The notes under the pieces: model-generated
Seen by the model: the letters and a program-made list of their open reading frames with translations, nothing else
The model's database searches: none
Told to the model about the DNA's origin: nothing
Assembly: GCF_001982635.1 (NCBI RefSeq)
Contig: NZ_MKFI01000002.1
Span: 981,313 to 1,045,312, forward strand
Direction of reading: 5' to 3'
Length of the DNA: 64,000 nt
Origin: Bradyrhizobium mercantei
GTDB taxonomy: Bacteria; Pseudomonadota; Alphaproteobacteria; Rhizobiales; Xanthobacteraceae
Translations under genes and position numbers: made by a program
Shown here: one piece after another, positions 1 through 9,692 of the stretch
Layout: every line of letters begins with the position of its first letter
Position numbering within the stretch: the stretch's first letter is position 1

Positions 1-1443
1 TATTATCAGCCCAAGGTCGGCGCCGACGCCGCAGTGCTGAAGGGCGTCATGAAGGCGCTGATCGAGAAGGACGACGCGAGCCACGACGTGCTCGATCACG
101 CCTTCATCGCCGAACACACCAACGGCTTTGATGCGTTCGCGGCCGATCTGCGCGCGACGCCGTGGGAACAGATCGAGGCGGTGTCCGGCTTCAGCCGCGC
201 CCAGCTCGGCGAGGTCGCAACAGCCTACGCGAAATCCAACGCCACTATCGTCACTTACGGCATGGGCATCACCCAGCACATGCGCGGCACCGACAACGTC
301 CAGCAGATCGCAAACCTGCTGCTGTTGAAGGGCAATTACGGCAAGCCCGGCGCCGGCATCTGCCCGCTGCGCGGTCACTCCAACGTGCAGGGCAACCGCA
401 CCGTCGGCATCACCGAGAAGCCCAACATCCCGATGTTCGAGGGCATCGAGCGCACCTTCGGCTTCAAGCCGCCGCGCCATCACGGCCACGACGCGGTCGC
501 CGCGATGGAGGCGATCGACGACGGAAGGTCCAAGGTGCTGGTCTGCCTCGGCGGCAATTTTGCCATCGCCCTGCCCGACCCCGAACGCTGCGCGGCCGCG
601 ATGCGCAAGCTCGAGCTTGCCGTCCATCTCGGCACCAAGCTCAACCGCTCGCATCTCTTGATCGGCAAGCAGTCGATCATCCTGCCGGTGCTGGGGCGCA
701 CCGAGCGCGACATCCAGGCTTCCGGCCCGCAGGTCATCACCGTCGAGGATTCGATGTCGATGGTGCATGCCTCGCGCGGCAAGCTCAATCCGGCCTCCGA
801 ATTTCTGCTGTCGGAATCGGCGATCATTGCCGGCGTGGCGATGGCGACGCTGCCTTCGAGCAAGGTGCCGTGGGCCGAGCTGGTCGCCGATTACGACCGC
901 ATCCGCGACGCCATCGAGGGCGTCTTCCCGGAGTTCAAGGATTACAACGCGCGGATCCGGATTCCCGGCGGCTTCCGCCTGCCGCTGCCGCCGACCGAGC
1001 GCAAATGGACCACCGCATCCGGCAAGGCCGAATTCCTGATCTTCGACGGCCTCGAAGAAGACCCGGTGCTGTCGGACAAGTCCGTCCTCAAGCTCACCAC
1101 CATCCGCAGCCACGACCAGTACAACACCACGATCTACGGCTTGAACGACCGCTATCGCGGCGTGTTCGGCCGGCGCGACGTGCTGTTCGCCAACGAGGCG
1201 GACTTGACCGCACGCGGCCTCGCCCATGGCGATCTCGTCGAGATCGAGACCGCGCTGCCCTCCGGCGAGCCGCGCCGTCTGACCCTCACCGCAATCGTCT
1301 ACGACATCGCCCGCGGCTCGGTCGCTGCCTATTATCCCGAAGCCAACGGCCTGGTGCCGCTCGACTACCAGGACAAGGAAAGCGGCACGCCGTCGTACAA
1401 ATCGGTGCCGGTGCACATTCGCCGCGCTGCGCAGGCGGCGTGA
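1..1443 (+). CDS. Molybdopterin oxidoreductase, FdhF/YdeP family, 3' portion
   Basis: The frame is open from base 1, so the gene begins upstream; the first in-window start, GTG at 34, is internal. The product resembles the C-terminal part of the FdhF/YdeP formate-dehydrogenase-like molybdoenzymes. A segment reading LLLKGNYGKPGAGICPLRGH is typical of the cofactor-binding domain. A C-terminal MopB_CT-type beta-barrel follows from about 1100, with TTIRSHDQYNTTIYGLNDRY. The physiological substrate of this family is poorly known, so only the molybdenum-cofactor oxidoreductase call is firm. The N-terminus, where any iron-sulfur cysteines would lie, is outside the window. Palindromic repeats follow the stop and the next gene is convergent. 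Confidence 0.88.
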   Translation, partial: YYQPKVGADAAVLKGVMKALIEKDDASHDVLDHAFIAEHTNGFDAFAADLRATPWEQIEAVSGFSRAQLGEVATAYAKSNATIVTYGMGITQHMRGTDNVQQIANLLLLKGNYGKPGAGICPLRGHSNVQGNRTVGITEKPNIPMFEGIERTFGFKPPRHHGHDAVAAMEAIDDGRSKVLVCLGGNFAIALPDPERCAAAMRKLELAVHLGTKLNRSHLLIGKQSIILPVLGRTERDIQASGPQVITVEDSMSMVHASRGKLNPASEFLLSESAIIAGVAMATLPSSKVPWAELVADYDRIRDAIEGVFPEFKDYNARIRIPGGFRLPLPPTERKWTTASGKAEFLIFDGLEEDPVLSDKSVLKLTTIRSHDQYNTTIYGLNDRYRGVFGRRDVLFANEADLTARGLAHGDLVEIETALPSGEPRRLTLTAIVYDIARGSVAAYYPEANGLVPLDYQDKESGTPSYKSVPVHIRRAAQAA

Positions 1444-1458
1444 TTTGGCTTTCGGTTC

Positions 1459-1530
1459 GTAGCCCGCATGAGCACAGCGATATGCGGGATATGCCTATCC
1501 CAGGATATCGCTTCGCTCATCCCGGCTACG
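1459..1530. repeat. Bradyrhizobium-type intergenic palindromic repeat, copy 1
   Basis: The element begins GTAGCCCGCATGAGC and ends GCTCATCCCGGCTAC, so its ends are inverted repeats, with GCTTCGCTCATC inside the right arm. It resembles a second copy at 1572 and a more distant one at 60229. It lies between two convergent genes, where a hairpin could help end transcription from both sides. No coding potential is seen. Confidence 0.75.
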
Positions 1531-1571
1531 CGCTTCATCCGGGCCCGCAAGTCGCCGTAACGACAGAGCTT

Positions 1572-1640
1572 GTAGCCCGCATGAGCGCAGCGACATGCGG
1601 GACCGTTCACCCCGGATATCGCTTCGCTCATCCGGGCTAC
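1572..1640. repeat. Bradyrhizobium-type intergenic palindromic repeat, copy 2
   Basis: This is a second copy in the same orientation as the one at 1459. It starts GTAGCCCGCATGAGCGCAGC and ends GCTCATCCGGGCTAC. Only about 40 bases separate the copies, suggesting local duplication or paired insertion in the convergent intergenic space. Confidence 0.75.
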
Positions 1641-1647
1641 GCGGACA

Positions 1648-2907
1648 TCACCTTGCATTGGCCGGCGCATGCACCGGCCAGAGATCGGCGCGCCAGTGCA
1701 GCGCGATCGCGAGCATGGCGATGAAGCCGGCGGCGGCGAGCAGTGTGCCGGTCGCGGTGTAGCCGATCAGGTCGATCAGGCTGCCGGCGGCGAGCAGGCC
1801 GAGCGGCAGGCCGTAGATCACCATCATGCGGACGCCCATCACGCGGCCGCGCAGATGCGCGCTGGCATTGCGCATCAGCATCACCGCGGCCGAGATCATC
1901 GACATGCTCTGCGCGATGCCGGCCAGCACCAGGCAGGCCATCGCCACCGGCATGGTCCGGAGTTCGACGAACACCAAAAGCATCGCGTACCAGGCGAGCG
2001 TCGCGCCGATCAGGAGCCGCGCGATGCGCACGCCGCCGGCCATGCTGAGCGTGATCGAGCCGATCAGCGATCCCACAGCAAAGCTCGCGGAGAGATAGCC
2101 GAGCCCGGTCTGGTCGGTGTGGAAGATGTCGCGCGCGACGTAGGGCAATAGCCCGTTGGTGAGCGGAAACGCGGTGAGATTGGCGAGGAACGCGACGCAG
2201 AGCGCGGCGCGCATGCCGGGGCCGCTCCAGGCATAGACGATGCCCTCCTTGAGATCGCGCAGCAGCTTTGAACCCGGCAGGTCGATATCAGACTGATCGG
2301 CGACGCCGTGCGATTTCGGCCGGCTCATGCAGAGCATCAGGATGGCGGCGATGAAATAGAAGCTGGCGATTCCGACATAGACATAGCCGATGCCGAGCGC
2401 CGCAAACAATCCCGCCCCGGTCAGCGCCCCCGCGATCCGCGCCGAGTCCTGCGTGGTGCGCGCCAGGCTGATGGCGCCGACCAGCTGCTCCGGCGGCATG
2501 ATGTCGGCGAGCAGCGCGCCGCGCACGCCGAGATCTGACGGCCGGATCAGCCCCATGATCGCGACGATGATCATGACGTTCAACGGCGCAAGGTGGCCGG
2601 TCGTCGCCAGCGTCATGATGGTCCCGGCCAGCGCCGTATAGGCAAAGCGCATCACGGCCAGCAGATCGCGATGCCCCATCCGGTCGCCGATCATGCCGAC
2701 CACAGGCGCGACCAGCGTGCCGACATATTGCAGCGAGGCGAGCACGGTCAGCAGCAGCACCGAGCCGGTCTCGACCATGATGTACCAGCCGAGCACCAGC
2801 GTCTCGACCTCGAACGCCCAGGAGGTGAGCAGATCGGACGGCCACTGGAAGCGATAGCTGCGGATGCGAAACGGTGCGAGCGCGGAGGTCCGCGTGGTCC
2901 CGCTCAC
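1648..2907 (-). CDS. MFS transporter, EntS-like (MFS_3) type
   Basis: A 419-residue hydrophobic protein with about twelve membrane segments. It opens with a short basic N-terminus (APFRIRSYRFQWPSDLLTSWAFEVETLVLGWYI read in parts), as in the MFS_3 group of proton-driven exporters. The GDRMGHRD motif between helices 2 and 3 is the classic MFS loop signature. The C-terminal half again has regular helix spacing and ends in a basic tail. The cargo cannot be told from sequence; relatives export siderophores, drugs or macrolides. It stands alone and is convergent with the molybdoenzyme, separated by two palindromic repeats. Confidence 0.85.
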   Translation of the reverse strand: MSGTTRTSALAPFRIRSYRFQWPSDLLTSWAFEVETLVLGWYIMVETGSVLLLTVLASLQYVGTLVAPVVGMIGDRMGHRDLLAVMRFAYTALAGTIMTLATTGHLAPLNVMIIVAIMGLIRPSDLGVRGALLADIMPPEQLVGAISLARTTQDSARIAGALTGAGLFAALGIGYVYVGIASFYFIAAILMLCMSRPKSHGVADQSDIDLPGSKLLRDLKEGIVYAWSGPGMRAALCVAFLANLTAFPLTNGLLPYVARDIFHTDQTGLGYLSASFAVGSLIGSITLSMAGGVRIARLLIGATLAWYAMLLVFVELRTMPVAMACLVLAGIAQSMSMISAAVMLMRNASAHLRGRVMGVRMMVIYGLPLGLLAAGSLIDLIGYTATGTLLAAAGFIAMLAIALHWRADLWPVHAPANAR

Positions 2908-3185
2908 GACGCGATGACGCGTGTCACGGCGTGTCCTGCCCTTTTCTTGGTTCTTCTGGGTCTTGGCTTCGGATGTTGATTCTCTTGGGAAAACGTTCCG
3001 TTCCGGCAGCGTAGCGCCGAGGCAGGACGTGTCAATCGAAGCCGCCGCATGCGGCCATGCGCGATGACATCGGCGGCACGTGCTGCACTGCCCGCTCGGA
3101 TGCGCCCGGCGCGCCCCCCGGATCGGCCCCTCCGCCCCACCAGACGATTGTGCTACAATGCCCTTTCGAGACCGCGGAGGACCCC

Positions 3186-3353
3186 ATGACAGCCTTCGAA
3201 GTTTTCGCGATCTACGTGACGCCCTTTGTGATCATCGGGATCGCAATCAAGCTCGTGATGAAGCGCTATGCCGTCGATCTGCCCGATGTGCAGAAACAGG
3301 CCGGCTCCGCACCGAAGCGGCGGTTCCTGCTCGGCGCCTGGCGGTCTGATTAG
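3186..3353 (+). CDS. Small single-pass membrane protein (55 aa), unknown function
   Basis: The ATG at 3186 is preceded by GCGGAGGACCCC, a good ribosome binding site. The 55-residue product begins MTAFEVFAIYVTPFVIIGIA, one hydrophobic segment of about 20 residues, followed by a basic and polar tail with KLVMKRYAVDLPDV and RRFLLGAWRSD. This is the look of small inner-membrane proteins common in Bradyrhizobium. No family is recognised. An in-frame extension upstream to about 3057 is possible, but it is low-complexity and lacks a ribosome binding site, so the shorter start was chosen. Confidence 0.6.
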   Translation: MTAFEVFAIYVTPFVIIGIAIKLVMKRYAVDLPDVQKQAGSAPKRRFLLGAWRSD

Positions 3354-3462
3354 GGCATGAAGTCGAGCGCTTGAGCCCCGCTCCGATTTACAAGGTGCCA
3401 GCCACGGCGTAGCGCTGCATCCTTGAACATGTTTTGGATCGCCCCTGAGGAGAAGTGACAGC

Positions 3463-3972
3463 GTGCCTGGCCCGGAAAGCCTTCCAATCGACCAGATCTA
3501 CGTTCCCTTGAAGAAGCGGAAGACCCTTAGGCTCGAGGTCGTTCAAGAGATCGCGGCCAGCATTCTGGAAATTGGACAACAAGTCCCGATTCTGGTTCGA
3601 CCAGATGAGAGCCGGCTCGTCTTGCTCGAGGGACTGCATCGGCTCGAGGCCTGCAAGGCGCTGGGCGAGACCACGATTATCGGAGTGTTGGGTTCGGCGG
3701 AGGCTGCTCACCACAAGGCTCTGCTATCAGACACAGCTGAAACCGAGGCAGAGCGGGACAAGATGGCGCGATTGAAAAAGCTGCGCCTCGAAAGGGAAGC
3801 TGCGGATAGATCGACCGCATCCGTGGCTGCAACCATGGGAACATCGGCCGAGCCTCGGTCAATGCGTTCCGGCAAGAGTATCAGACAAGGATCGTCGGGC
3901 GATCCAGCGCCGAAAACCAAAACCCTTTCGGAATGGCTCACCCAGCAAAAGCGCGATGGTGGCCGCTATTGA
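3463..3972 (+). CDS. ParB N-terminal-domain (ParB/Srx-like) protein, orphan
   Basis: Starts at GTG 3463 behind TGAGGAGAAGTGA. Residues 1 to about 90 match the ParB/sulfiredoxin-like fold: a DQIYVPLKKRKTLRLE entry strand, LRLEVVQEIAASILEIGQQV, then PILVRP and LVLLEGLHRLEACKALG, which resembles the ParB box. The rest is polar and ends TLSEWLTQQKRDGGRY. It lacks the helix-turn-helix and dimer domain of chromosomal ParB and has no ParA neighbour, so a role in DNA partition is unlikely. Base composition looks less GC-rich than its neighbours, which fits acquired DNA, though no integrase is present. The function, perhaps DNA binding or nucleotide hydrolysis, is inferred from the fold only. Confidence 0.7.
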   Translation: MPGPESLPIDQIYVPLKKRKTLRLEVVQEIAASILEIGQQVPILVRPDESRLVLLEGLHRLEACKALGETTIIGVLGSAEAAHHKALLSDTAETEAERDKMARLKKLRLEREAADRSTASVAATMGTSAEPRSMRSGKSIRQGSSGDPAPKTKTLSEWLTQQKRDGGRY

Positions 3973-4023
3973 TGGCCGGCCCGTGCGCCGGCCATGCGCT
4001 GCTGCGTCTAGGCGCCCCTGCGC

Positions 4024-4107
4024 TCATTCAGGCAGCCCAGCCCGCCGCAGCGCGCCCTTCATCATCGTCTCGATGTATTCTGGCTGGAAGCAATACATGC
4101 GGTAAAG
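4024..4107 (-). pseudogene. Possible decayed C-terminal gene fragment
   Basis: On the minus strand a reading frame ends at TGA 4024-4026 with a protein-like tail, ETMMKGALRRAGLPE, preceded by LYRMYCFQPEYI. Upstream it is closed by a stop at 4120-4122 after only about 30 codons, with no start. The mixed composition, with Tyr, Met, Cys, Phe and Gln, is unlike the Arg/Ala-rich noise frames common here, so it may be the end of a lost gene. The family is not recognised. Confidence 0.35.
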
Positions 4108-4144
4108 GCTGTTAACCTCTCACAGCGCGTGCAACACATTCGGT

Positions 4145-4265
4145 GTCGTCCCTGCGAAAGCAGGGACCCATAACCACCGGCCTTGGTTGTCGGAAGGATC
4201 GTTGCCCCGCCGTCGCACAACAATTCGCATTTGGGGTAATAGGTCCTGGCTTTCGCCAGGACGAC
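4145..4265. repeat. Intergenic inverted repeat (GTCGTCCCTGCGAAAGC family)
   Basis: The left end GTCGTCCCTGCGAAAGCAGG and the right end CCTGGCTTTCGCCAGGACGAC are imperfect inverted copies, each with its own internal hairpin. This is typical of palindromic units scattered between genes in Bradyrhizobium. It contains no coding region. Confidence 0.7.
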
Positions 4266-4351
4266 AGTAGTGATTGCGGAACCATCCCGGCCTCCGCAAC
4301 TCATGCGAACACGACATTTTGTCATGGAACACGCAGTTGCATTTTTTGCGC

Positions 4352-4376
4352 TGCATCATATGATGCATATAATGCA
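4352..4376. promoter_or_regulatory. Palindromic operator upstream of thiolase
   Basis: TGCATCATATGATGCA at 4352-4367 is a perfect 16-base palindrome. It overlaps a second inverted repeat, TGCAT-ATA-ATGCA, at 4364-4376, and TTGCAT lies just upstream. The cluster sits about 35 bases before the thiolase start and is AT-rich against a GC-rich background. It is probably the binding site of a dimeric repressor of TetR, GntR or MarR type. The regulator is not encoded next to it. Confidence 0.6.
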
Positions 4377-4408
4377 ATCAAATCCCCGGCATTGAAGGGA
4401 ATCCTGCC

Positions 4409-5605
<1,197 letters not shown>

Positions 5606-5615
5606 TTCAACGCAC

Positions 5616-5702
5616 CGTCATTGCGAGGAGCGATAGCGACGAAGCAATCCATGCATCCGCAGGCGCGGATCGATGGATTGCTTCGCTTTGCTCGCAATGA
5701 CG
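5616..5702. repeat. Intergenic inverted repeat (CGTCATTGCGAGG family)
   Basis: Begins CGTCATTGCGAGGAGCG and ends CTTTGCTCGCAATGACG, with GAAGCAATCCAT and ATGGATTGCTTC as an inner inverted pair. It forms one long imperfect hairpin directly after the thiolase gene, so it may also act as a transcription end or mRNA 3' stabiliser. This repeat type is widespread in alphaproteobacteria. Confidence 0.8.
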
Positions 5703-5820
5703 CGGCGAGACCGTTCGTGCCCATGTCCGAAAACGAGGGAACTTCGCCATTTTAGACATAGCGCCGTCGTGCCATATTGCGCATCACGAATAGAACCTCA
5801 TTGCATTGATCCGGAACCCA

Positions 5821-7125
5821 ATGATCTCGAACTGGCTTGCTTCCGCCCTCGCCCGCCGCAACATCCACTACGGCTGGGTGATGGTCGCCGTGACTTTCCT
5901 GGCCGCGCTGATCTCCGCCGGCACCGTTGGCGCGCCCGGCGTCTTCATCGTGCCCTTGCAGAAGGAATTCGGCTGGTCCACCGCCGAGATCTCCTCGGCG
6001 CTGTCGATCCGCTTCATCCTGTTCGGACTGATGGCGCCGTTCGCCGCCGCGCTGATGAACCGCTACGGCCTGCGCAACGTGACGCTGGCGGCGCAATTGA
6101 TCGTGGTCTCCGGCCTCGTCACCTCGCTGGCGATGACGCAGGTCTGGCAACTCATCCTGCTGTGGGGTGTCGTGATCGGGATCGGCACCGGTATGACCGC
6201 GCTGGTGCTCGGCGCGACCATTGCGGCGCGCTGGTTCGTGGCGCGGCGCGGCCTCGTGATCGGCATGCTCACCGCGAGTGTCGCGACCGGGCAGCTCGCC
6301 TTCCTGCCGCTGCTTGCGACCATCACCGAACGCTACGGCTGGCGCCCCGCGCTCGGGCTGGTCTGCATCCTGCTCGGCATCGCCGCCTTTGCCGTGCTGA
6401 TGCTGCTGCGCGACCGGCCGAGCGACGTCGGCCTGCGCCCGTTCGGCGATGAAGGCACCGCGCCGCTCCCCGCCCCGCCGCCGGCCAACGCGCCGATCAT
6501 GGCGGTCGCGCTCGGCACGCTGCGCGACTCCTCGAAATCGTCGGTGTTCTGGATCCTGTTCGCGACGTTCTTCGTCTGCGGCGCCTCGACCAACGGCCTG
6601 GTCCAGGTTCACCTGATCCCGATGTGCCTCGATTTCGGCATCCCGCAGGTGCAGGCCGCGAGCCTGCTCGCCGCGATGGGCATCTTCGACTTCTTCGGCA
6701 CCATCATTTCGGGCTGGCTGTCCGACCGGTACGACAACCGCTATCTGCTGTTCTGGTATTACGGCCTGCGCGGCCTCTCGCTGCTGTATTTGCCGTACTC
6801 CGATTTCACCTTCTACGGGCTGTCGCTGTTTGCGATGTTCTACGGGCTCGACTGGATCGCGACCGTGCCGCCGACGGTGCGGCTCACCGCGCAGCGCTTC
6901 GGCGCCGAGCGCGCCAATCTGGTGTTCGGCTGGATCTTCGCCGGCCACCAGCTCGGCGCCGGTGCCGCGGCATTCGGCGCCGGCCTGTCGCGCACGATAT
7001 ATTCGAGCTATCTGCCGGCGTTCTTCATTGCCGGCGCGCTCTGTGTGTTCGCGGCGCTGATCACGCTGGCGATCACTCGGCCGCAGCCGAAACCGGTGGC
7101 GGAGCCGAAGCCAGCGGCGGCTTGA
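5821..7125 (+). CDS. MFS transporter, OFA (oxalate/formate antiporter-like) type
   Basis: A 434-residue protein with about twelve membrane helices. The N-terminus, NIHYGWVMVAVTFLAALISA, and the phrase VFIVPLQKEFGWSTAEISSA are characteristic of the OFA branch, which carries monocarboxylates. A central hydrophilic loop near residues 205-235 is Pro/Ala-rich. The ATG at 5821 was chosen; an in-frame TTG lies 15 bases upstream and would add five residues. The substrate is unknown, but a small organic acid is likely by family. It is convergent with the OprB porin gene, 28 bases away. Confidence 0.87.
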   Translation: MISNWLASALARRNIHYGWVMVAVTFLAALISAGTVGAPGVFIVPLQKEFGWSTAEISSALSIRFILFGLMAPFAAALMNRYGLRNVTLAAQLIVVSGLVTSLAMTQVWQLILLWGVVIGIGTGMTALVLGATIAARWFVARRGLVIGMLTASVATGQLAFLPLLATITERYGWRPALGLVCILLGIAAFAVLMLLRDRPSDVGLRPFGDEGTAPLPAPPPANAPIMAVALGTLRDSSKSSVFWILFATFFVCGASTNGLVQVHLIPMCLDFGIPQVQAASLLAAMGIFDFFGTIISGWLSDRYDNRYLLFWYYGLRGLSLLYLPYSDFTFYGLSLFAMFYGLDWIATVPPTVRLTAQRFGAERANLVFGWIFAGHQLGAGAAAFGAGLSRTIYSSYLPAFFIAGALCVFAALITLAITRPQPKPVAEPKPAAA

Positions 7126-7153
7126 GGCCCTGGCACGCGCGGCGATGCGCCGG

Positions 7154-8494
7154 TCAGTACGAGAGTATCGTGCGGATCCCGAACACCAGGCTGTCCTTGA
7201 TCCGATGCGTCTGCGTCGGATCGTTGGGATCGACGGCGCCGCCGCCCGGATGGGCGATGTATTGAAACATCGGCTGCATCGTGAAGTTGGCATTCACGAC
7301 GTGCTGGTAGGTGATCTCCAGGATCGCCTCATAGTCGCGGATCGGATACGGCGTGCCGGTGAAGATCTGGGTGTCGCGGTCGAGTGCGCGGGCGGCGTCG
7401 GAGATCCTGGCATAAATCGCCGCGATCCCGAGCCGGTCGTCAGGATACGTCTCGCTGAAGCCGGTGAACAGAAAACCTCCGTCGACATAAGTGCTGATGA
7501 GATTGCGATCCGACGGGCTCACCGAGGCGCGCGCGAAGAACGCAACGCCCTTGTCGGAATCCGGCTTGGCGCACGCAACCAGCTGCTCGTAGACCATGAA
7601 GATGCCGTTGTCCCGCCGCAGCCATCGAGTGTCGCCGGAGCTGTTGGGATCGGCGAGTGACAGCCCGTCGGCGGAGAAGCGCTGATCGGCGAACGAGCCC
7701 ATGTGATACCAGGCGCCGCCGGTGATGGTTGCCGGCAGCTTGCTCTCGCCGATCTCGAACTTGTATTTGAGCTGGCCGATCCACCACGGCGGATCGTTGA
7801 CGCGGAAATTGAGCCCGTGGCTGTTCAGGACCTGCGGATCGTCGGTGCCCTGCGGCGGCGAGGCCGAGCCGTCGAACACCGCCAGATAGGCGGTGATGCG
7901 GTCGGACAGATTGGCCTTGAAGCGGATGCCGGGCACGGCAAGCGGCGGCGACGGCCCGCCGGCCGGCAGAATGGTGCCGACAATGCCGGGCCAGCCCAGC
8001 GCCGAATTGATGAAGATGTCGTCGTACTGGCTGTCGATGAACTCGACGTCCGAGCCTTGCTGGCCGACGCGCACCGAGAGCTTGCCGCCGAGCAGCTTCT
8101 GCTCGATCCAGAACTCGTAGAGCCGCGTCGCCGGCAGTGACTCGACGCCGGACACCAGGAACAGGTTGCCGACATAGCTCCGCGACAGCCCGTCGCCGTG
8201 GATCTGGTACATGTTGGCGTGGAAGGTCGCGCCGGTCCAGCCCGTTACCTTCTCAAGGTCGATCGTGGTGCCGAGATCGAGACGGCCGGTATAGGCCGCG
8301 CCATTGCTGACGCCGCCGGAGACGTTGGCGAATCCCTCGCCGATATAGGTGACGCTGAACTGGTAGCCGGCATCCTCGAGTGCGGCGCGCGCATCCGCGA
8401 TCCGATCGGCGACGGGCTTGTCATCCGCCTGCGCCGGCGCGCCGAGCGCGAGGGCCGCGGCCACCAATGTCGCGCGGGAAAGAACTCTGCCCAT
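7154..8494 (-). CDS. Carbohydrate porin, OprB family
   Basis: A 446-residue outer-membrane protein. It has a signal peptide (VLSRATLVAAALALGAPAQA, cleavage near residue 23) followed by a beta-rich chain and a C-terminal aromatic ending (LVFGIRTILSY) as expected for outer-membrane barrels. Phrases such as GATFHANMYQIHGDGLS and FWIEQKLLGGKLSVRVGQQ match OprB porins, which let sugars diffuse through the outer membrane. The start lies 24 bases after the end of the zntB-like gene on the same strand, so both may be on one transcript. Confidence 0.85.
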   Translation of the reverse strand: MGRVLSRATLVAAALALGAPAQADDKPVADRIADARAALEDAGYQFSVTYIGEGFANVSGGVSNGAAYTGRLDLGTTIDLEKVTGWTGATFHANMYQIHGDGLSRSYVGNLFLVSGVESLPATRLYEFWIEQKLLGGKLSVRVGQQGSDVEFIDSQYDDIFINSALGWPGIVGTILPAGGPSPPLAVPGIRFKANLSDRITAYLAVFDGSASPPQGTDDPQVLNSHGLNFRVNDPPWWIGQLKYKFEIGESKLPATITGGAWYHMGSFADQRFSADGLSLADPNSSGDTRWLRRDNGIFMVYEQLVACAKPDSDKGVAFFARASVSPSDRNLISTYVDGGFLFTGFSETYPDDRLGIAAIYARISDAARALDRDTQIFTGTPYPIRDYEAILEITYQHVVNANFTMQPMFQYIAHPGGGAVDPNDPTQTHRIKDSLVFGIRTILSY

Positions 8495-8518
8495 GGGGAG
8501 TGCCGCGGTGCGATCGCG

Positions 8519-9538
8519 CTATTTGACGATGCCGAGCCGCCGCATCAGCAGATAGGCCAGCAGCGCCGATCCGATCAGCAGGCCCGCCGCGACCAGAAAC
8601 CCACTGTCGACATCGGTCAGCGGCAATCCCTTGGTGTTCATGCCGAAGATGCCGGTGACCAGCGTCGGCGGCAGCAGCATCATGGTGACGACGGACAACG
8701 CGTGGAGATGCTTGTTGCTCTCCTCCTCGAGCTTGAAGCGCAGCTCCTCCTCCAGCAGGCGGCTGCGCTCGTGCAGTTCGACGATGTCGTGGTCGAGGCC
8801 GTCGAGCCGTTGCGCAAGCTTGCCGGCTTGCAGCCGCAGCGCCGGGCTGAGATTGTCGGTGTTCTTCTGCTCGAGCCGGTGAAACAGCACGCGCAAGCCG
8901 GTGAGCTGGCGGTGCAGGCGCAGGCAGGTGCGGCGCATCTTGCTCAGATTCTTGCGCAGCTCCGATCCGGTATCCTCGGCGAGCACCCGCTCCTCGATCG
9001 CGTCGATATCGGTGCCGATCTTGTCCGCCATGCGGTCCATGGTGTCGGCGATCTCGTCGACGATCTTCTCCAGCAGCGCCGCGACGCTGCCGACGCGATG
9101 CCCGCCTTCGAGCACGCGGCGCGTCGCATCGGCCGAGCACAGCGCCTGATGGCGGCCGCTGACCAGCAGGCGCTCGGTCATCGCAAAGCGGAGAAAGCCG
9201 GTCTCGCGGGTGGCGGCTTCGACATCGCGCACCAGATCGGAGAACACGCCGTAGACGCAATTGTCGACGACGTGGATCTGCTGGAAATTGTCGTTCGACA
9301 GCAGCAAATCCCGCGCGAGTTGCGGGATGTGCATGTTGGCGAGCCACGCCCGGGTGCGGACGTCGGTCAGGTTGAAGTGCAGCCACAACCTTCCGTCGTG
9401 GCTCGGCTCGATCGGCGCATCGATCGGAAGCGGCTCGGCGCGGCCGTCATGGTGCAGGCGAAACGCCCAGACCAGGCCGGGGACCGCCTCGCGGCTCAGC
9501 AGCGAGCCGACGGGAGCAGGAGGAGGATCAGCGAGCAT
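8519..9538 (-). CDS. zntB: ZntB/CorA-family divalent cation transporter
   Basis: A 339-residue 2-TM-GxN family protein. The N-terminal two thirds form the cytoplasmic funnel with a long helix near residues 190-260 (RSRLLEEELRFKLEEESNKH). Two membrane helices at the C-terminus are joined by a loop containing the pore motif GMN in FGMNTKGLPLTD. Length and context fit ZntB (zinc transport) better than classical CorA, but the ion is not certain. A start 15 codons upstream is possible; MLADPPPAP at 9538 was preferred because the extension is not family-like. The OprB gene follows at once. Confidence 0.85.
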   Translation of the reverse strand: MLADPPPAPVGSLLSREAVPGLVWAFRLHHDGRAEPLPIDAPIEPSHDGRLWLHFNLTDVRTRAWLANMHIPQLARDLLLSNDNFQQIHVVDNCVYGVFSDLVRDVEAATRETGFLRFAMTERLLVSGRHQALCSADATRRVLEGGHRVGSVAALLEKIVDEIADTMDRMADKIGTDIDAIEERVLAEDTGSELRKNLSKMRRTCLRLHRQLTGLRVLFHRLEQKNTDNLSPALRLQAGKLAQRLDGLDHDIVELHERSRLLEEELRFKLEEESNKHLHALSVVTMMLLPPTLVTGIFGMNTKGLPLTDVDSGFLVAAGLLIGSALLAYLLMRRLGIVK

Positions 9539-9692
9539 GACCGCTCTCCAAGGCAATCTCTTGCAAGACAACTTCCAGAACAAGCGCGCGAAATGACATC
9601 TTCAAAGCCTCGCCCACGCGCAAAGCCGAGCAGGCGCGCCTTCGTCGCAACATCAGATGACGCGCCTGTTACAGTTTTATGTCAGCAACAGC

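Larger units (their letters stand above)
3973..4408. other. 436-base intergenic region with gene remnant, repeat and operator
   Basis: No intact gene is seen. From left to right it holds a possible decayed C-terminal coding fragment on the minus strand (4024-4107), an inverted repeat of the GTCGTCCCTGCGAAAGC type (4145-4265), and a cluster of TGCAT palindromes (about 4339-4376) just upstream of the thiolase at 4409. Confidence 0.7.

Noticed and set aside
162-1724. 520-codon plus-strand frame overlapping the molybdoenzyme
   Set aside because: Out-of-frame shadow that runs on through palindromic repeats.
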